Positions 22,843-33,400 of a stretch of 64,000 nt of DNA are shown here, one piece after another. How positions within the stretch are numbered: position 1 is the first letter of the stretch; each line of letters starts with the position of its first letter. The notes beneath the pieces are model-generated. The model saw only the letters and a list, made by a program, of their open reading frames with translations. It searched no databases and was not told the DNA's origin. This DNA comes from Camellia lanceoleosa (taxonomy: Eukaryota > Streptophyta > Magnoliopsida > Ericales > Theaceae). The stretch is taken from assembly GCA_025200525.1 (NCBI GenBank), contig CM045759.1, forward strand, positions 5,332,001-5,396,000. The letters are read 5' to 3'. The translations under genes were made by a program, and so were the position numbers.

Positions 22843-23865
22843 TTAAAGATATTTTTTCATTTTCTGCTGCTCCTAAAGCTTTTTCTACTACAAATTCTCT
22901 TGTTACTACTTGGCACAAAAGATTAGGCCATCCATCTTCTGATATTTTTCATACTATGTCAAATAAATGTGGTTTTCATTTTTCTCATAAAGATTGTTCT
23001 TCTCTTTGTAATAGTTCCTATGTATCCAAAAGCCACAGACTTCTTTTTGTGTTGTCTACTAATAAAACTACATCTCCTCTTGCTTTAATTCATTCCGATG
23101 TTTGGGGACCATTTGTTCAATCTGATTCTTTCTAATATTATGTTGTGTTTATAGATGATTTTAGTAATTTCACTTGGATTTATCCTCTCTCTTACAAAAG
23201 TGAAGTGTATTCTAAATTTTTAGAATTCAAAGCTTATGCTGAGAAGCAATTCTCTACATCTCTTAAGATCTTAAGGACTGATGGTGGAGGTGAATACACT
23301 TCAAGACAGTTTCAGTCTCTTCTTCAGTCTACTGGTGTTGTTCATCAACTGAGTTGTCCTCATACCCCATCTCAGAATGATGTGGCTGAAAGAAAACATC
23401 GTCATCTTATTGAGACTGCTATTACCTTGTGATAGGCGTTCTACCTCAGGTTTTTGCATCTTCCTTGGTCCAAACTTAGTGTCTTGGGCTGCTAAGAAGC
23501 AACCCATTGTTGCTAGATCTTCTACTAAAGCCGAATACAAGGCTATGGCTCTTGCAAGTGCTGAAGTTGCTTGGCTTCAAATGCTTCTTAAAGATGTGCA
23601 TATCTGTCCTTCATTAGTTCCTGTGCTTTGGTGTGATAACTTGTCTGCTCTTTCTCTTGCTGCTAATCCAGTGTTTCATGCTCGGACAAGCATATCGAGA
23701 TCGATTATCATTTTGTGCGTGAAAAAGTTTCAGCTAAGCAGTTTCTTATTCGTCATGTGGCTTTTTCTGATGAAGTGGCAGATATTTTTACCAAATCTCT
23801 TCCTGTGTCTCGTTTTCTTTTTCTTCAATCCAAGCTTTTAGTTGGCCTCCCACCTTTCAGGTTGA
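22843..23865 (+). pseudogene. copia Pol remnants: pre-integrase/integrase core and RNase H
   Basis: The GAG-pre-integrase zinc region (WHKRLGHPSS at about 22910) and integrase core (FIDDFSNFTWIYPL at 23150, LRTDGGGEYTS at 23270, [15 protein letters not shown] at 23360) have one in-frame stop near 23134. At about 23430 the text jumps to RNase H ([27 protein letters not shown]), so the end of integrase and all of reverse transcriptase are deleted. A further frame change occurs near 23690, before DYHFVREKV. The gene ends before the 3' LTR. Confidence 0.85.
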
Positions 23866-24316
23866 GGGGGACTAATAAGTCAGCTTCAGCTCCAGCCCAT
23901 CCAGCTCCAGCTAAGTCAGCTTCAGTTACCTATCCAACTCCAGCTAGGTCTGCTTCAGCTCAAGATCATCCAGCTTCATCTACATCTATATCAGCTGCAC
24001 CTACTACATCTGATGCATCTGCTACCAATGTTATATCTTCAACTACTGCAGGTACATATAGGAGCTCTGCTCACTCTGGTTTGTATGGCACTTGCAGGTC
24101 AGCTATTGGTGTGCATGATGAGAGACCAATACAAGCATATGGTCTGTGTACATGAGATCATTTGTATATATAACAAATTTACAAATGATTTTGTAATTGA
24201 TTCTGTAACAAACTTTAGTTAGTTAGTTAGAGCAAACCATATATCTGTGTATATAAATGAACTCGTGTAATGTTGAAGTTGTGTAACAAATAATGAAAAA
24301 AATATATTTGAAAGAT

Positions 24317-24375
24317 TTACTCTCTCTCTCTCTCTCTATATATATATCTTTCTCTCTTTCTACTTTCATTAGTAG

Positions 24376-24410
<35 letters not shown>

Positions 24411-24415
24411 GACAT
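24317..24415. repeat. (CT)n/(TA)n microsatellites
   Basis: Two CT runs, each followed by a TA run, lie at 24321-24345 inside the end of the copia 3' LTR and at 24377-24412 just outside it. Confidence 0.9.
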
Positions 24416-24547
24416 GAAAACTCTTCCATAATCCCCAAAGAGAAGTGAGTAGTTTTGTGAGAGATCAACACTAGCCAACTGACTTTTGAAGAAGTTTAAT
24501 TTTATATTTGTATATAATAAAGATTTCAACAGGAGGGTAAAGTTCTC

Positions 24548-24581
24548 ATGGCTGCTTCTTCCAGTACGCAGGGAGCAACGG
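24548..24581 (+). CDS. Candidate first exon of an ankyrin-repeat gene
   Basis: The 34-bp exon encodes MAASSSTQGAT plus one base and ends at a good donor (ACGG/GTAAGTT). Its phase (one base over) exactly fits the ankyrin exon starting at 56488, which supplies the other two bases of a Glu codon. Plant ACD6/ITN1-like ankyrin proteins often have a very short first exon before a large ankyrin exon. If right, intron 1 is almost 32 kb and contains the 30.3-kb element; without the element it would be about 1.6 kb. The copia element ends 176 bp upstream of the ATG, so it lies in the promoter or 5' UTR. Support is phase, splice signal and order only. Confidence 0.55.
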
Positions 24582-25913
24582 GTAAGTTACATGACATTAT
24601 CATCCATTGCCATATCCCTTTCCTCTTCATTATTGTTTCCCGCTTATACCCTTTCTCATCACACTGTCCTTTATTTCTTTGCATTGTATGCATCAGTATG
24701 ATAAATGGTTGAAAATTATAAGAATCAAACTCTTTCTACATTGTTTAATGGGGTTCACTTATTTTGAAAACGGGACTTTCAGTGATAAAATTTTAAAATG
24801 TATTTTTAGGAAAAATAATTTAGTCTCAAAAGGATAATAATTTATTACTAATGTCTAAATTTCATCGCTCAAAATATAATAATGACAATTTAGGTAACAA
24901 ATTATTTGGTCTCAAAAAAATAGTTTTATTTTTAAATTTTTGTCTCTAAAATCCTGTTGTAGTGTAATAATTTATACAATATACTACTCTCCATGTTTGT
25001 TATATTTATCATCTCTTTTTTTTTAAACAAATATAATTTAAATATATAATTACTGATATTCAATCATTTTAATTTTTTGTATGAATATTCGACTCAACGA
25101 GTCCTGAAATTTGAGTGGTTCAAACTGTTAAAATCGTTCCCAAGTGAATCTACCAAGTCCAAACACAATTTGAGAAAAACCAAACACTATTAATAAATGT
25201 GAAGCCACTAGTTGTTTAGTGTCATTAATTGTAAAAATTTCGTACAAATAATTCAGCATCATTTAACAATTTTAGTTCTTGATATAAGGCAATATGAGAT
25301 CTACATGAATAAATAAATAAATAAATATATATATATATATATATTTGGGTTTAGTGATAAAAAATGAGTAAGAAATTTAATGAGAATTTTTTTTTTAAGG
25401 TCTCTGGTATTAAAATTTTATAAGATAAAGAACATATAATATTTTCAAAGTGGTTGGAGTCCCTTAACATTTTCATGGAGAAAATTCTATATAGAGAAAT
25501 TTTGGCTTGACACATAAAAATTTTAATTTTTACAGAGAAATTTCATTTTTTTTTTAGAGAAATTTCTCTAGTATGATTACAAAAAATTTTTATTGAGAGA
25601 TCTTAATTAATAATTAAAAAAAAAAACATATTGAACCTCTTTTACTCTCCAAAGTTGGAGAGGAATGTTTTGCTATGTGTTTGTATTATCCTCCACGCTA
25701 TGGACGGAAATGGAAATCATTTTTCATGGTCAACAGAAAACAAACATGTATGGACATAAAATGCTTTCTCCCTTTAAAAGGCAGAAAACGTTTTCCATAT
25801 TAAAATTTTACCAATATCACCACACTATCACCATCACTCTCACCTGCACCATCACACCACCATCATCACAGCCATTGCCACCACCACCATTGCTATTACC
25901 ACCGCTGCCCTAC
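24582..25913 (+). other. Intron 1 of the ankyrin gene, left part
   Basis: AT-rich intronic DNA, including a (TA)n tract at about 25325-25345, ending in a CCA/CAC-rich stretch (25815-25913) that continues at 56207-56270 on the other side of the large element. It holds no gene. A 25665-26114 open frame only runs by chance into the LTR. Confidence 0.6.
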
Positions 25914-26127
25914 TGTAGACACCCCATTTTTGACCGTCCTCAAGACTTGGACGTCACCGTCAGAACACTCGGTGATTATCCATGTTTGTGTTCATTTGGA
26001 GTTCCCGGAGTTCTCGGCTGCGCGCCTCGCCAGACCTCGGAACTCGACCAGTTGTGTTTGGTTTTGCACCAAACACTTGTGTTTTGCCATGAAAAGGCAG
26101 TGAATGCCTTGTGAGGCATCCCTACAC

Positions 26128-26218
26128 ACCACCGGCTGGGGCTAGAGGCCACCGGCTGGCTGAAAATTATATCGGCACTTTATTGTGCCGACCGGCACTA
26201 TTTTGTGCCGACCGGCAC
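26128..26218 (+). promoter_or_regulatory. U3 motif cassette: two CCACCGGCTG boxes plus two GTGCCGACCGGCAC near-palindromes
   Basis: CCACCGGCTGG occurs at about 26129 and 26149, TATCGGCAC at about 26170, and GTGCCGACCGGCAC at 26185-26198 and 26205-26218. LTR2 (about 37738-37790) and LTR3 (about 52728-52795) keep shorter versions. It lies about 150 bp upstream of the TATA box, where enhancer elements would be expected. Its role is inferred from position and conservation. Confidence 0.55.
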
Positions 26219-26303
26219 TGTTTTTGTTAAAATGGCACTCTTGCGGCGGACATCATGCACTTGCTTTATCAGATATTTTTATTGCAGCTGTAAAGTTTTG
26301 CTC

Positions 26304-26373
26304 CCCTCCATACACGTGTATGGAGGGATGAAGCTTTGGTTTGCTTAATGGCTAAGCATTCTTTGCCTATAAA
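26304..26373 (+). promoter_or_regulatory. Conserved CACGTG palindrome and TATA box of LTR1
   Basis: A perfect 24-bp palindrome (26304-26327), core CTCCATACACGTGTATGGAG, contains a G-box (CACGTG). A TATAAA follows at 26368. Equivalent pairs are 37871-37892 with TATAAG at 37935, 52880-52903 with TATAAG at 52945, and 17922-17939 with a minus-strand TATAAG at 17864-17869. The spacing of 41-53 bp is held in all four. bZIP or bHLH factors bind G-boxes; binding here is inference. Confidence 0.65.
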
Positions 26374-26870
26374 GAGAAGCCTCTCCTCTTGGTTTTAGGG
26401 TTGAACTTTTTGAGACAAAAACCAGAGCTCATACATACATATATATCTATATCTCCCTCCCTCTCCTCTTGTGTGTGTGTTCTAGGGCCCAAATAGTGTG
26501 TTTTACCTCATTTTTGCACCATTACACACACTATTACACCTAGCTCCGAGATTGGGAGGCTTGGAGGTTTGTTTTAAGTGATTTTGGACTGGTTTTGATC
26601 ACTTGAGGAGGGCTGGACCATCTGTTCTTCATTGGATCTTCAAGGGTGAGCTTTTCACTTTAGTTTCCCCATTCTTGCAACTACTTTTTACCCTCTTTGC
26701 TTTGAGTTTTTGAGTTTGTGTTCAACATAAAAAAGCCTTGTTTTTACTTGTTCTTGAACCTTCTTTAAGGTCATTTTATGGTTTGAGTTAAGCCTCATTA
26801 CTTTAAGCCTTGTTTGGCCATTTTTGGGGCCTTTTTCTTAGGCCTTCTTGTTTTGGTGTTCTTTGATATT

Positions 26871-26906
26871 CTCACCACTGAAAACCAGTGGGTTTTCAGT
26901 GGTGAG
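26871..26906 (+). other. Conserved perfect hairpin in the LTR leader
   Basis: CTCACCACTGAAAACC (26871-26886), loop AGTG, then its exact complement (26891-26906) forms a 16-bp perfect stem. LTR2 has a 15-bp stem at 38446-38483 with an 8-base loop, LTR3 the same at 53453-53490, and the old minus-strand LTR an 11-bp stem at 17341-17372. The stem core CACCACTGAAA is held while the loop and outer pairs differ. It lies about 470 bases downstream of the predicted transcript start. Confidence 0.7.
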
Positions 26907-28236
26907 GATGATATTTTCGAGCTTCATTTAAGGGAGAGACACCCCTCTCCCTTTGGTCCTTTGGTTGGCCTTTGTTTTGGCTCATAGTATAACATGCATG
27001 CATGCTTTCCTTAGCTTTCATTTCAGAGCTTTATTGTGTATTTTAGGTCATGTGTGACCTCTGTTTTTAGTTGATTTCATGACCTCTTGCATGCTTTCCA
27101 TGTTGGCTTTAGAATGCTCTTTTATGCTTATAAGTAGTGTCATGCTTTGAGCCTTGATTCTTGCATATTTTAGCTTGGTTTCATGAGGATATAAGCATCT
27201 ATTTGCCATGTAATAGGGCTGTGAGCCACTGTTTTGGACACCTTTGGTATGCTTGATGTGCATGTTTTGCATTTTAGGCTTGTAAACTTTGCTTCCATGG
27301 AGTCCTAGCATGATTGACTTGTTTTGATCTAGTGATTTGGCATCATATTAGACCTCATTTCAGTCCATTAGTCATGTTTGCATGTTGGCATATGTGGCTT
27401 AGTTCATGTTTTAAAGATATGCTCTTGAATGCTTTAAAATAGACATTGTGTATACTCCCATGTTTGGTGCATTTTTGGGGGTGCCATGAGGGGATTTGAG
27501 TGTCATTCCACATGCTTAAAATCTGTTTTTGTTTGTTGAATGCATGCCATGAGTGGTTGTATGAATGATGTCAAACTATTCCCTTTGGTGTCCTAGACTT
27601 GGGCCCATTGAATAGCATACTTGTGTGGCATTTTCATCATGTCGTGAGGCTTGTTTTGCCACTGTTTTTGGGAGTTTGAAGGCTGCCCTCTATGGCTTAA
27701 GTCCATTGTCGCATGCTTATTTCATGATTGTTGCTTACTTGGTCAATATAGTCTTGAATGTATGCTTGTTGGTTCCATGTTAATTGGCCCATCTTGCATG
27801 CCATTTGTATCCTACATACTTTAGCTCTTTGCATGCTTAACATGATAGGTTGCATTGCATTTGAGCCTTGCTTGCATATTTGCATCTCATAGCTTGGTTT
27901 GGGGTTGTCAAGCCAAGCCTAGGATTGAGGGGAGTTCACATTTCAAGTGGTGTAACTCACCTCAATCCTTGGTCACTAAGGCCCTTGATTTCCACATGAT
28001 AGGGACTTGGTATTCATTTGTTGTATTGCATGCATATTTACATTAAAGTGAGCAATCTTGGTTCATTAGGCTATCATGCATCAAATGCACAATTGATAGC
28101 CCTAGAACCAAGAGCCACACCCCCTTGAGTCCCTAAACATGATAGGAGGTGTTGGACATGCTCACATTTGCCCAAAAACCATGCCTATGCATTGCTGTCT
28201 GTTGCTGCTGCTGTCATCTGTCTGGTGCAGGAACTT

Positions 28237-28348
28237 TATGCCGACCGGCATAAAATAGTGCCGACCGGCACTATTTTTGTGCCGATAATTATCAAGTACA
28301 GCCGGTGGCCACTGGAAGAAGCCGATAACTACACTGCCCAGCCGGTGG
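28237..28348 (-). promoter_or_regulatory. Second motif cassette in LTR1, opposite orientation
   Basis: Read on the plus strand it gives ATGCCGACCGGCAT, GTGCCGACCGGCAC (28258), GTGCCGATA (28279), CAGCCGGTGG (28299) and CAGCCGGTGG (28339). This is the reverse order and strand of the U3 cassette and matches 49820-49919 in order. Decayed versions lie at about 39808-39910 in LTR2 and 54815-54915 in LTR3. No TATA box is evident beside it on the minus strand. Confidence 0.5.
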
Positions 28349-29710
28349 ATCATTTCAGGCCTCTTGGAAGGTATTCTGAAGTTTTGAGAATTTTCGGAGA
28401 GGCAGAGCAGTAAAAACAGAGACAGTAGTGCCAAGGTGTGGGCTTTTCGGACAAGACGGGTATCGGGCATGCATCATTCGCGCATCCCAAGGCAGGGCTG
28501 AGGCCCCATTTCATTTCATTTAGATGCTTTAATTTCAGTGCTTACAAATTTGTAATAATTTATTTATTCATTTATTCTCCGGTCTGTATTATTTATTTAT
28601 TCGGTCCCCTCCGAGCGAGGGCGAATTTGTAATAAGTGTGCGTGAGTGGGTGTATGTCTTCCAACCCCCACTTCTTTCTAACCCTTTTATTTACCCGCTT
28701 TCAGTGATAGATTAGGGCATTTTAAATTAGCATACCTTATGCAATGCATGCGTGCATCCATGCATTTGTTTACATGCACCGGGCTCGGTACATCATACAA
28801 ACTGCATCGCAATTTTCAAATTCCAAAATTGAATACGTGCTATGTGATAGCATTTCATATACCATGCTTAGGATAGCCGAGCCTGTCTAACTGCATTCTT
28901 GCCTGTGTTGCATTAGCCATTTAATATGAACTAGGTCATGCATTGTTTTGCTAACTAGTTTACTGTTTTGGCACGGAGTACTAGGTGAGCTTTTATGCTT
29001 TAGCATATCACATGTATGTGAGTGTTGATATAATAGCATGACTACCATGAGGCTAAGTGCTTATGTGATATAACTGCTTGAGTGCCTGTGGATGGAGGTC
29101 GAATTACCTGAATTGGGATAATACATTAAAACTGTGAGTTTTAAGCCCACTAGATAGTGGCAAAATCATCCTTTTTTCTAAAGCCCACTCGAGGGTGGCA
29201 AAACCTGCATTTTAGCCTACTTACGAGTGGCAAGCCATTTTCAAAACGAACATGTAATGTTTTATTCCAATTTAGGCGATTTGGTCTATACTTGTTTGCT
29301 GTGCGCATAACGTAGTAATTCTAGGCTAATAACCGGAATAAGAACACATAATGTTTTCAAAATCGGATATCACGGTTAGTAGAGGCCGGTCTTCGGACCG
29401 GGCGAAAGGGGGTGCTCATAGCTGACCTTCCCCGATCGTACCCAAGCTCCCGAGCCAAGACCACTTTGGTGATGACGGACATGTGGCCTTCGGCACTGAG
29501 TCAGGGTTTCCTAAATTTCCCAAAAGTAAAATATTTAGGTGGCGACTCTGTAATCTGGCAAAGCAGTCCATGTTTGGCACTACTTTTCTTAAAATCTGTT
29601 TTCTCAAACGATTTGCCGGATTTGGACTCTTTGGTTCAGATTTAGAACCGCGACGCAAAAGGGAGTCCGAACTGTAGAGCGAAGCCCCCACGGGGGACGT
29701 CTACAGTTTC

Positions 29711-29730
29711 TGGCGACTCTGCTGGGGACG
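29711..29730 (+). other. Primer binding site of the Tat/Ogre-like element
   Basis: TGGCGACTCTGCTGGGGACG begins five bases after the LTR1 end. TGGCGACTC is retained after LTR2 (41178). Ogre-type elements are reported to use tRNA-Arg; the match to a particular tRNA was not checked here. Confidence 0.6.
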
Positions 29731-30429
29731 TTTAGAGAGCTTGACTCGAACTCGTGATATCCTGTTTTGATTTCACTTATGTGTTTCTTTGCATTACATG
29801 TGCATTGGTGCGCCTAGGACCCCGTGTTGGCCATCTGCTATTCCTGAGCGGTTTGCCGGAGGCTTGTCTTGTCAAGGCATGTCCATAAGGCTGACCGGTT
29901 GCGGGCTCTGCCAGCATGGGAACACAAACCCCGGTTTTACCGGGGCACCCTTTTTGACCATTCGACCTAGTTGCATAGTCGGAATCCGTAGTGACCATTC
30001 CAAACTAGGACAGGTTGCTTACCCGATTTAGGTTGTTTGAAACCGCTGCGTGCGTAGTGAAACTCTAGCTCTTGACAAAATAGGACAGGGAAACCCTACC
30101 CCAACATAGGGGTGTTTTGGTTCTCATTTACTTGCTATGTGCTTTAGAGTGTAACTCTGCAAGGAACATGCAGATCAGTTTGCAAGTTTAAATGCTCGGG
30201 CGAAGGCATCGATGTCGATGTTTTGGGAATCAGTTGTCTGTGGATATCAGATTCAGGCCTAGGGGCAATGGTTCGTGATCAGTAATCAGTGGTTGAGAAA
30301 CAGTGTATTCAGCATTTGACCGCTTATTTTAAATACCCGACCGTGTGTTGTGTGTTTATTTACTTTGCGCCGTTATGCTGTCCGATTGTCTGTTTATTTA
30401 CGTGTTTTATTTATCTTTTCATTAGGTAG
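29731..30429 (+). other. Untranslated leader between primer binding site and gag
   Basis: About 700 bp without a convincing frame. Much of it recurs after LTR2 (41190-41760), including CTGACCGGTTGCGGGCTCTG and CCGGTTTTACCGGGGCACCC, so it is a conserved leader of the family. It may hold packaging signals, which cannot be read from the sequence. Confidence 0.6.
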
Positions 30430-33400
30430 TTGAGCACAATTGCTACCGATCCGATAGATATTCCCCAAGCACCCTGGGTCAGAGGCCGTCGACTCCTTCG
30501 ATCTGAGGATCTGATAGACGGACAACCAGTGTACTACTCACTACCCCCGGTTACTAAACGGAAGTCAGTGAGGCAGAGGACATCAGTACAACAGTCAGTT
30601 CAGAGGGCTTTGTCTACCCCACCTGTGCTCAGTAGAGATCGAGGTTTTGTGTTACCAACAGAGAGGGAATTTATACCAGTAATCCAAACCGAGCAGATAG
30701 TATGGCGGTTTGGAGGAGATGGTGCGCCACCTTCAAGAGAGTATGAAAGCAATGCAACAGGATGCCGTCATTCGCCAGAACAGGCCCGCGAACAGTGAGA
30801 GAACAGGCAGAAACAATTGCCAGGCTAGAACAGCAAACCGGAGCATCTGCTTCGCATCAAGTTCCTCCCCCACCAGGAGTTCCTAACGTCGGGGAGACAG
30901 CCAATGTTCAGACTGATACAGAGCTACCCACAGGACCACCCCCACCTCCAACCCTACCCCAAATTCAACCTCAACTATCAAAAACACCCACCAATCTACC
31001 GGACTCTCCCTTTGAGTTCGAGACTGATCCCACCGCACTCAAATTAAGCAAGCTTGAAAAGTTATTCAAGAGATCCCAAGGGGTCAAGACTATCCCCGAT
31101 ATTGAAGATGGTTACACTGACGCAGCTGTGACGCTGCCCGACAGGTTCAAAATGCCTCATGTTGATCGATTCGATGGGTCTGGGGACCCCATGGTACACT
31201 TAAGACTATTTTCGGATGTTCTAAGGCCAATGGGCCTCAGTAGGCTCCAGAAGTTGTCTCTGTTTGGTCGAACCCTGTCAGGTGTGGCGTCTGCATGGTA
31301 TGCTAAGCTAGACGACGACGTGAAGAGAAATTGGGACGAAATGGCTGAGGCCTTCATCGCGCAGTATTCATACAACACACAGATTGAGATCACTACTCGT
31401 GATCTCGAGACAACCAGACAAGATCCTAAGGAGAGTTTTTCAGAGTTCGTAACCAGATGGAGGGCCAAGGCTTCAATGATGACCTTGCGGCCCACGGACA
31501 AAGACCAGATTCGGATGATTGTGCGCAATCTACAGCCGAAATTGATGCAAAAGATGATAGTAGTCCCATTTCCTACCTTTTCTGACCTACATGAGATGGG
31601 GGTGCAGATTGAAGATGCCTTGAAACAAGGCTGGATTGATAGTGATCGGGAGCAACCCCGAAGGACCTTTAATCGCAACACTAATGCAGGCCCGAGTGGC
31701 ACATCAGCTACGAGAGCCTCCGAAGTAAGCATGGTTACCACTAACCCCCCACAAAGAAATGCGGCAGCCTCGCCATTCTCCGGTGCGTCCGGAAGCAACC
31801 CACAAACAACCAAATACCCACCCAAAAATTCCAGAACTTTCGCTCCACTCTATATGCCCCTATCCAAAGCTCTAGGGGTACTAATCAAGAAAGGGCACCT
31901 GAGGCCCCTGGAGCCGCGGCCCCTACCAGAAAAACTCCCTCCTACCCATAACCCGACCAAATATTGTGCATTTCATCAACAGCACGGTCACGACACCGAC
32001 CAGTGTTTCCGGTTACGCCACGAAATTCAAGACCTTATCGATAACGGGGTGATTTTACCTCCCGAGAAGCCCAATGTTACTACAAATCCCCTTCCTGCAC
32101 ATAACCAAGCTCCACCACCTAAAAGACTTAATTTCATCCATACTGGGGCCATATCTTATGACCCTAGTGTCTACATCACACCCACCCACTTGCCTAAACC
32201 GGAGGTGTTCCTCCCCGAGTGCACTGATTTGTGCATGATGGACATCTCCATGACCCAACCCAAGCCAGTCGTGATGATTGCCAAGAACAGGGAACAGGGG
32301 GACCCAAAGCAAGAACGAGTTGTTGAGCCAAAATCTACGGGATTTGGAAATTGTACTGAGAAAACGTATAGTCCGAGTGACTACATTCTACCGGCGGGCC
32401 AGGATGTGCCAATGGTGAAGCTTCCAGCCAGAGGAGAACTATGTGTAATCCAAGGAGATAGCCCGGAACAGGAAATGGATAGTGTAACAGCCGTGGGAGA
32501 GGACTTTGCCAATCTCCGGTTTTACTACAACCAAGACCCAGAAGACCCAGCAATCAACTGGTTCGATTATGGGGAAACAGCAGAGGCCATTGGGTGGTTG
32601 GACGATCATCCAGATGTAATAGAAGAATTTCAGCCAAAAGGGAGCCTAGCAGAGGCGAGAACCTCAGTAACAGCCAGAAAAGTTGAAAAACAGAGTACAT
32701 TGTCGGAGAGCGCCGGCACGAAGAATTTCGCTCGAGAGTGGAGCATCTTGACCACAGGAATTGATGAACAATCGGATGTATTGGCACAGTCAGAACAGGA
32801 AATGTTTGAGGGATCTGAGAGAGTCAAGAAGGCAAAGGCCCAAGTGGGGACTGAAACCGCTGCGTGCACAGAAACGGATAATGTTACAAGTATGAGAATG
32901 GAAAGTGCCGTGAGTACGAGAACAGCCACGCCAGAGCCCGACAGATGTTTGTCAGTTGCTGATGGAATGTGGTGGGAAGATGAGGATCTTTGTCTTGCCC
33001 ATACAGACGAAGACTGGGGGAATAACCAACCCGATAACACCTGGTACCTTGGAGAGATTGACCACATGACACGGAGTGGGCGGTATTTCAAACCTCCACA
33101 CTTGGATCAACCAGAGGCCTCAGGGAAGGACAGAGAGGTTGAGAAGCAGAAGGAAAAGCAGCTCGAAGAGGAAGCCGTACTCAAACAGCTGAAAAGGATA
33201 CAAGCAGATATCTCCATTTGGGGACTGCTCATGGCTTCTCGAGTACACAGGGAGGCTGTTTTATCAGCCATGGATAAGGCAAAGCTTTCAATAGAAACAA
33301 CACCAGAACAGCTAGTGGGGCTAGTCTTTCCGGGAGGAGCTGCCCCGATGTTGACGTTTGCTGATAAGGAATTACCGCCTGAGGGCACAAATCACAACAA

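Larger units (their letters stand above)
21629..24371 (+). mobile_element. Ty1/copia element, complete ends (TSD GTAGC), rearranged and deleted inside
   Basis: The LTRs are 21629-22081 and 23873-24371. GTAGC lies at 21624-21628 and at 24372-24376. The primer binding site TGGTATCAGAGC (22082) directly follows the 5' LTR. A purine tract GGTTGAGGGGGAC precedes the 3' LTR, which begins TAATAAG instead of TGATAAG. The LTRs differ by a copy-number change of a Ser/Ala/Pro-like CAGCTTCAGCTCCAGC repeat and by longer GA/TA microsatellites in the 3' copy. Inside, gag is inverted and most of pol is deleted, so it cannot be autonomous. Confidence 0.9.
25914..29705 (+). repeat. LTR1 (5' LTR, 3792 bp)
   Basis: It starts TGTAGACACCCC and ends GGGGGACGTCTACA. 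The promoter (TATA at 26368) lies only about 450 bp from the start, so R-U5 would be over 3 kb long. That long part is rich in CATGC words and has no coding frame. Near the 3' end are CGGAATAAGAACACATAATG and GGTGGCGACTCTGTAATC blocks shared by all family members in the window. Confidence 0.9.

Noticed and set aside
24317..24529. Minus-strand open frame with RERERE
   Set aside because: Microsatellite translation.
25665..26114. 149-codon open frame
   Set aside because: It begins in CCA-rich intron text and runs into LTR1 across the insertion border, so it cannot be an old gene.
31157..31825. 222-codon open frame antisense to gag
   Set aside because: It is the shadow of the gag frame with no family resemblance.
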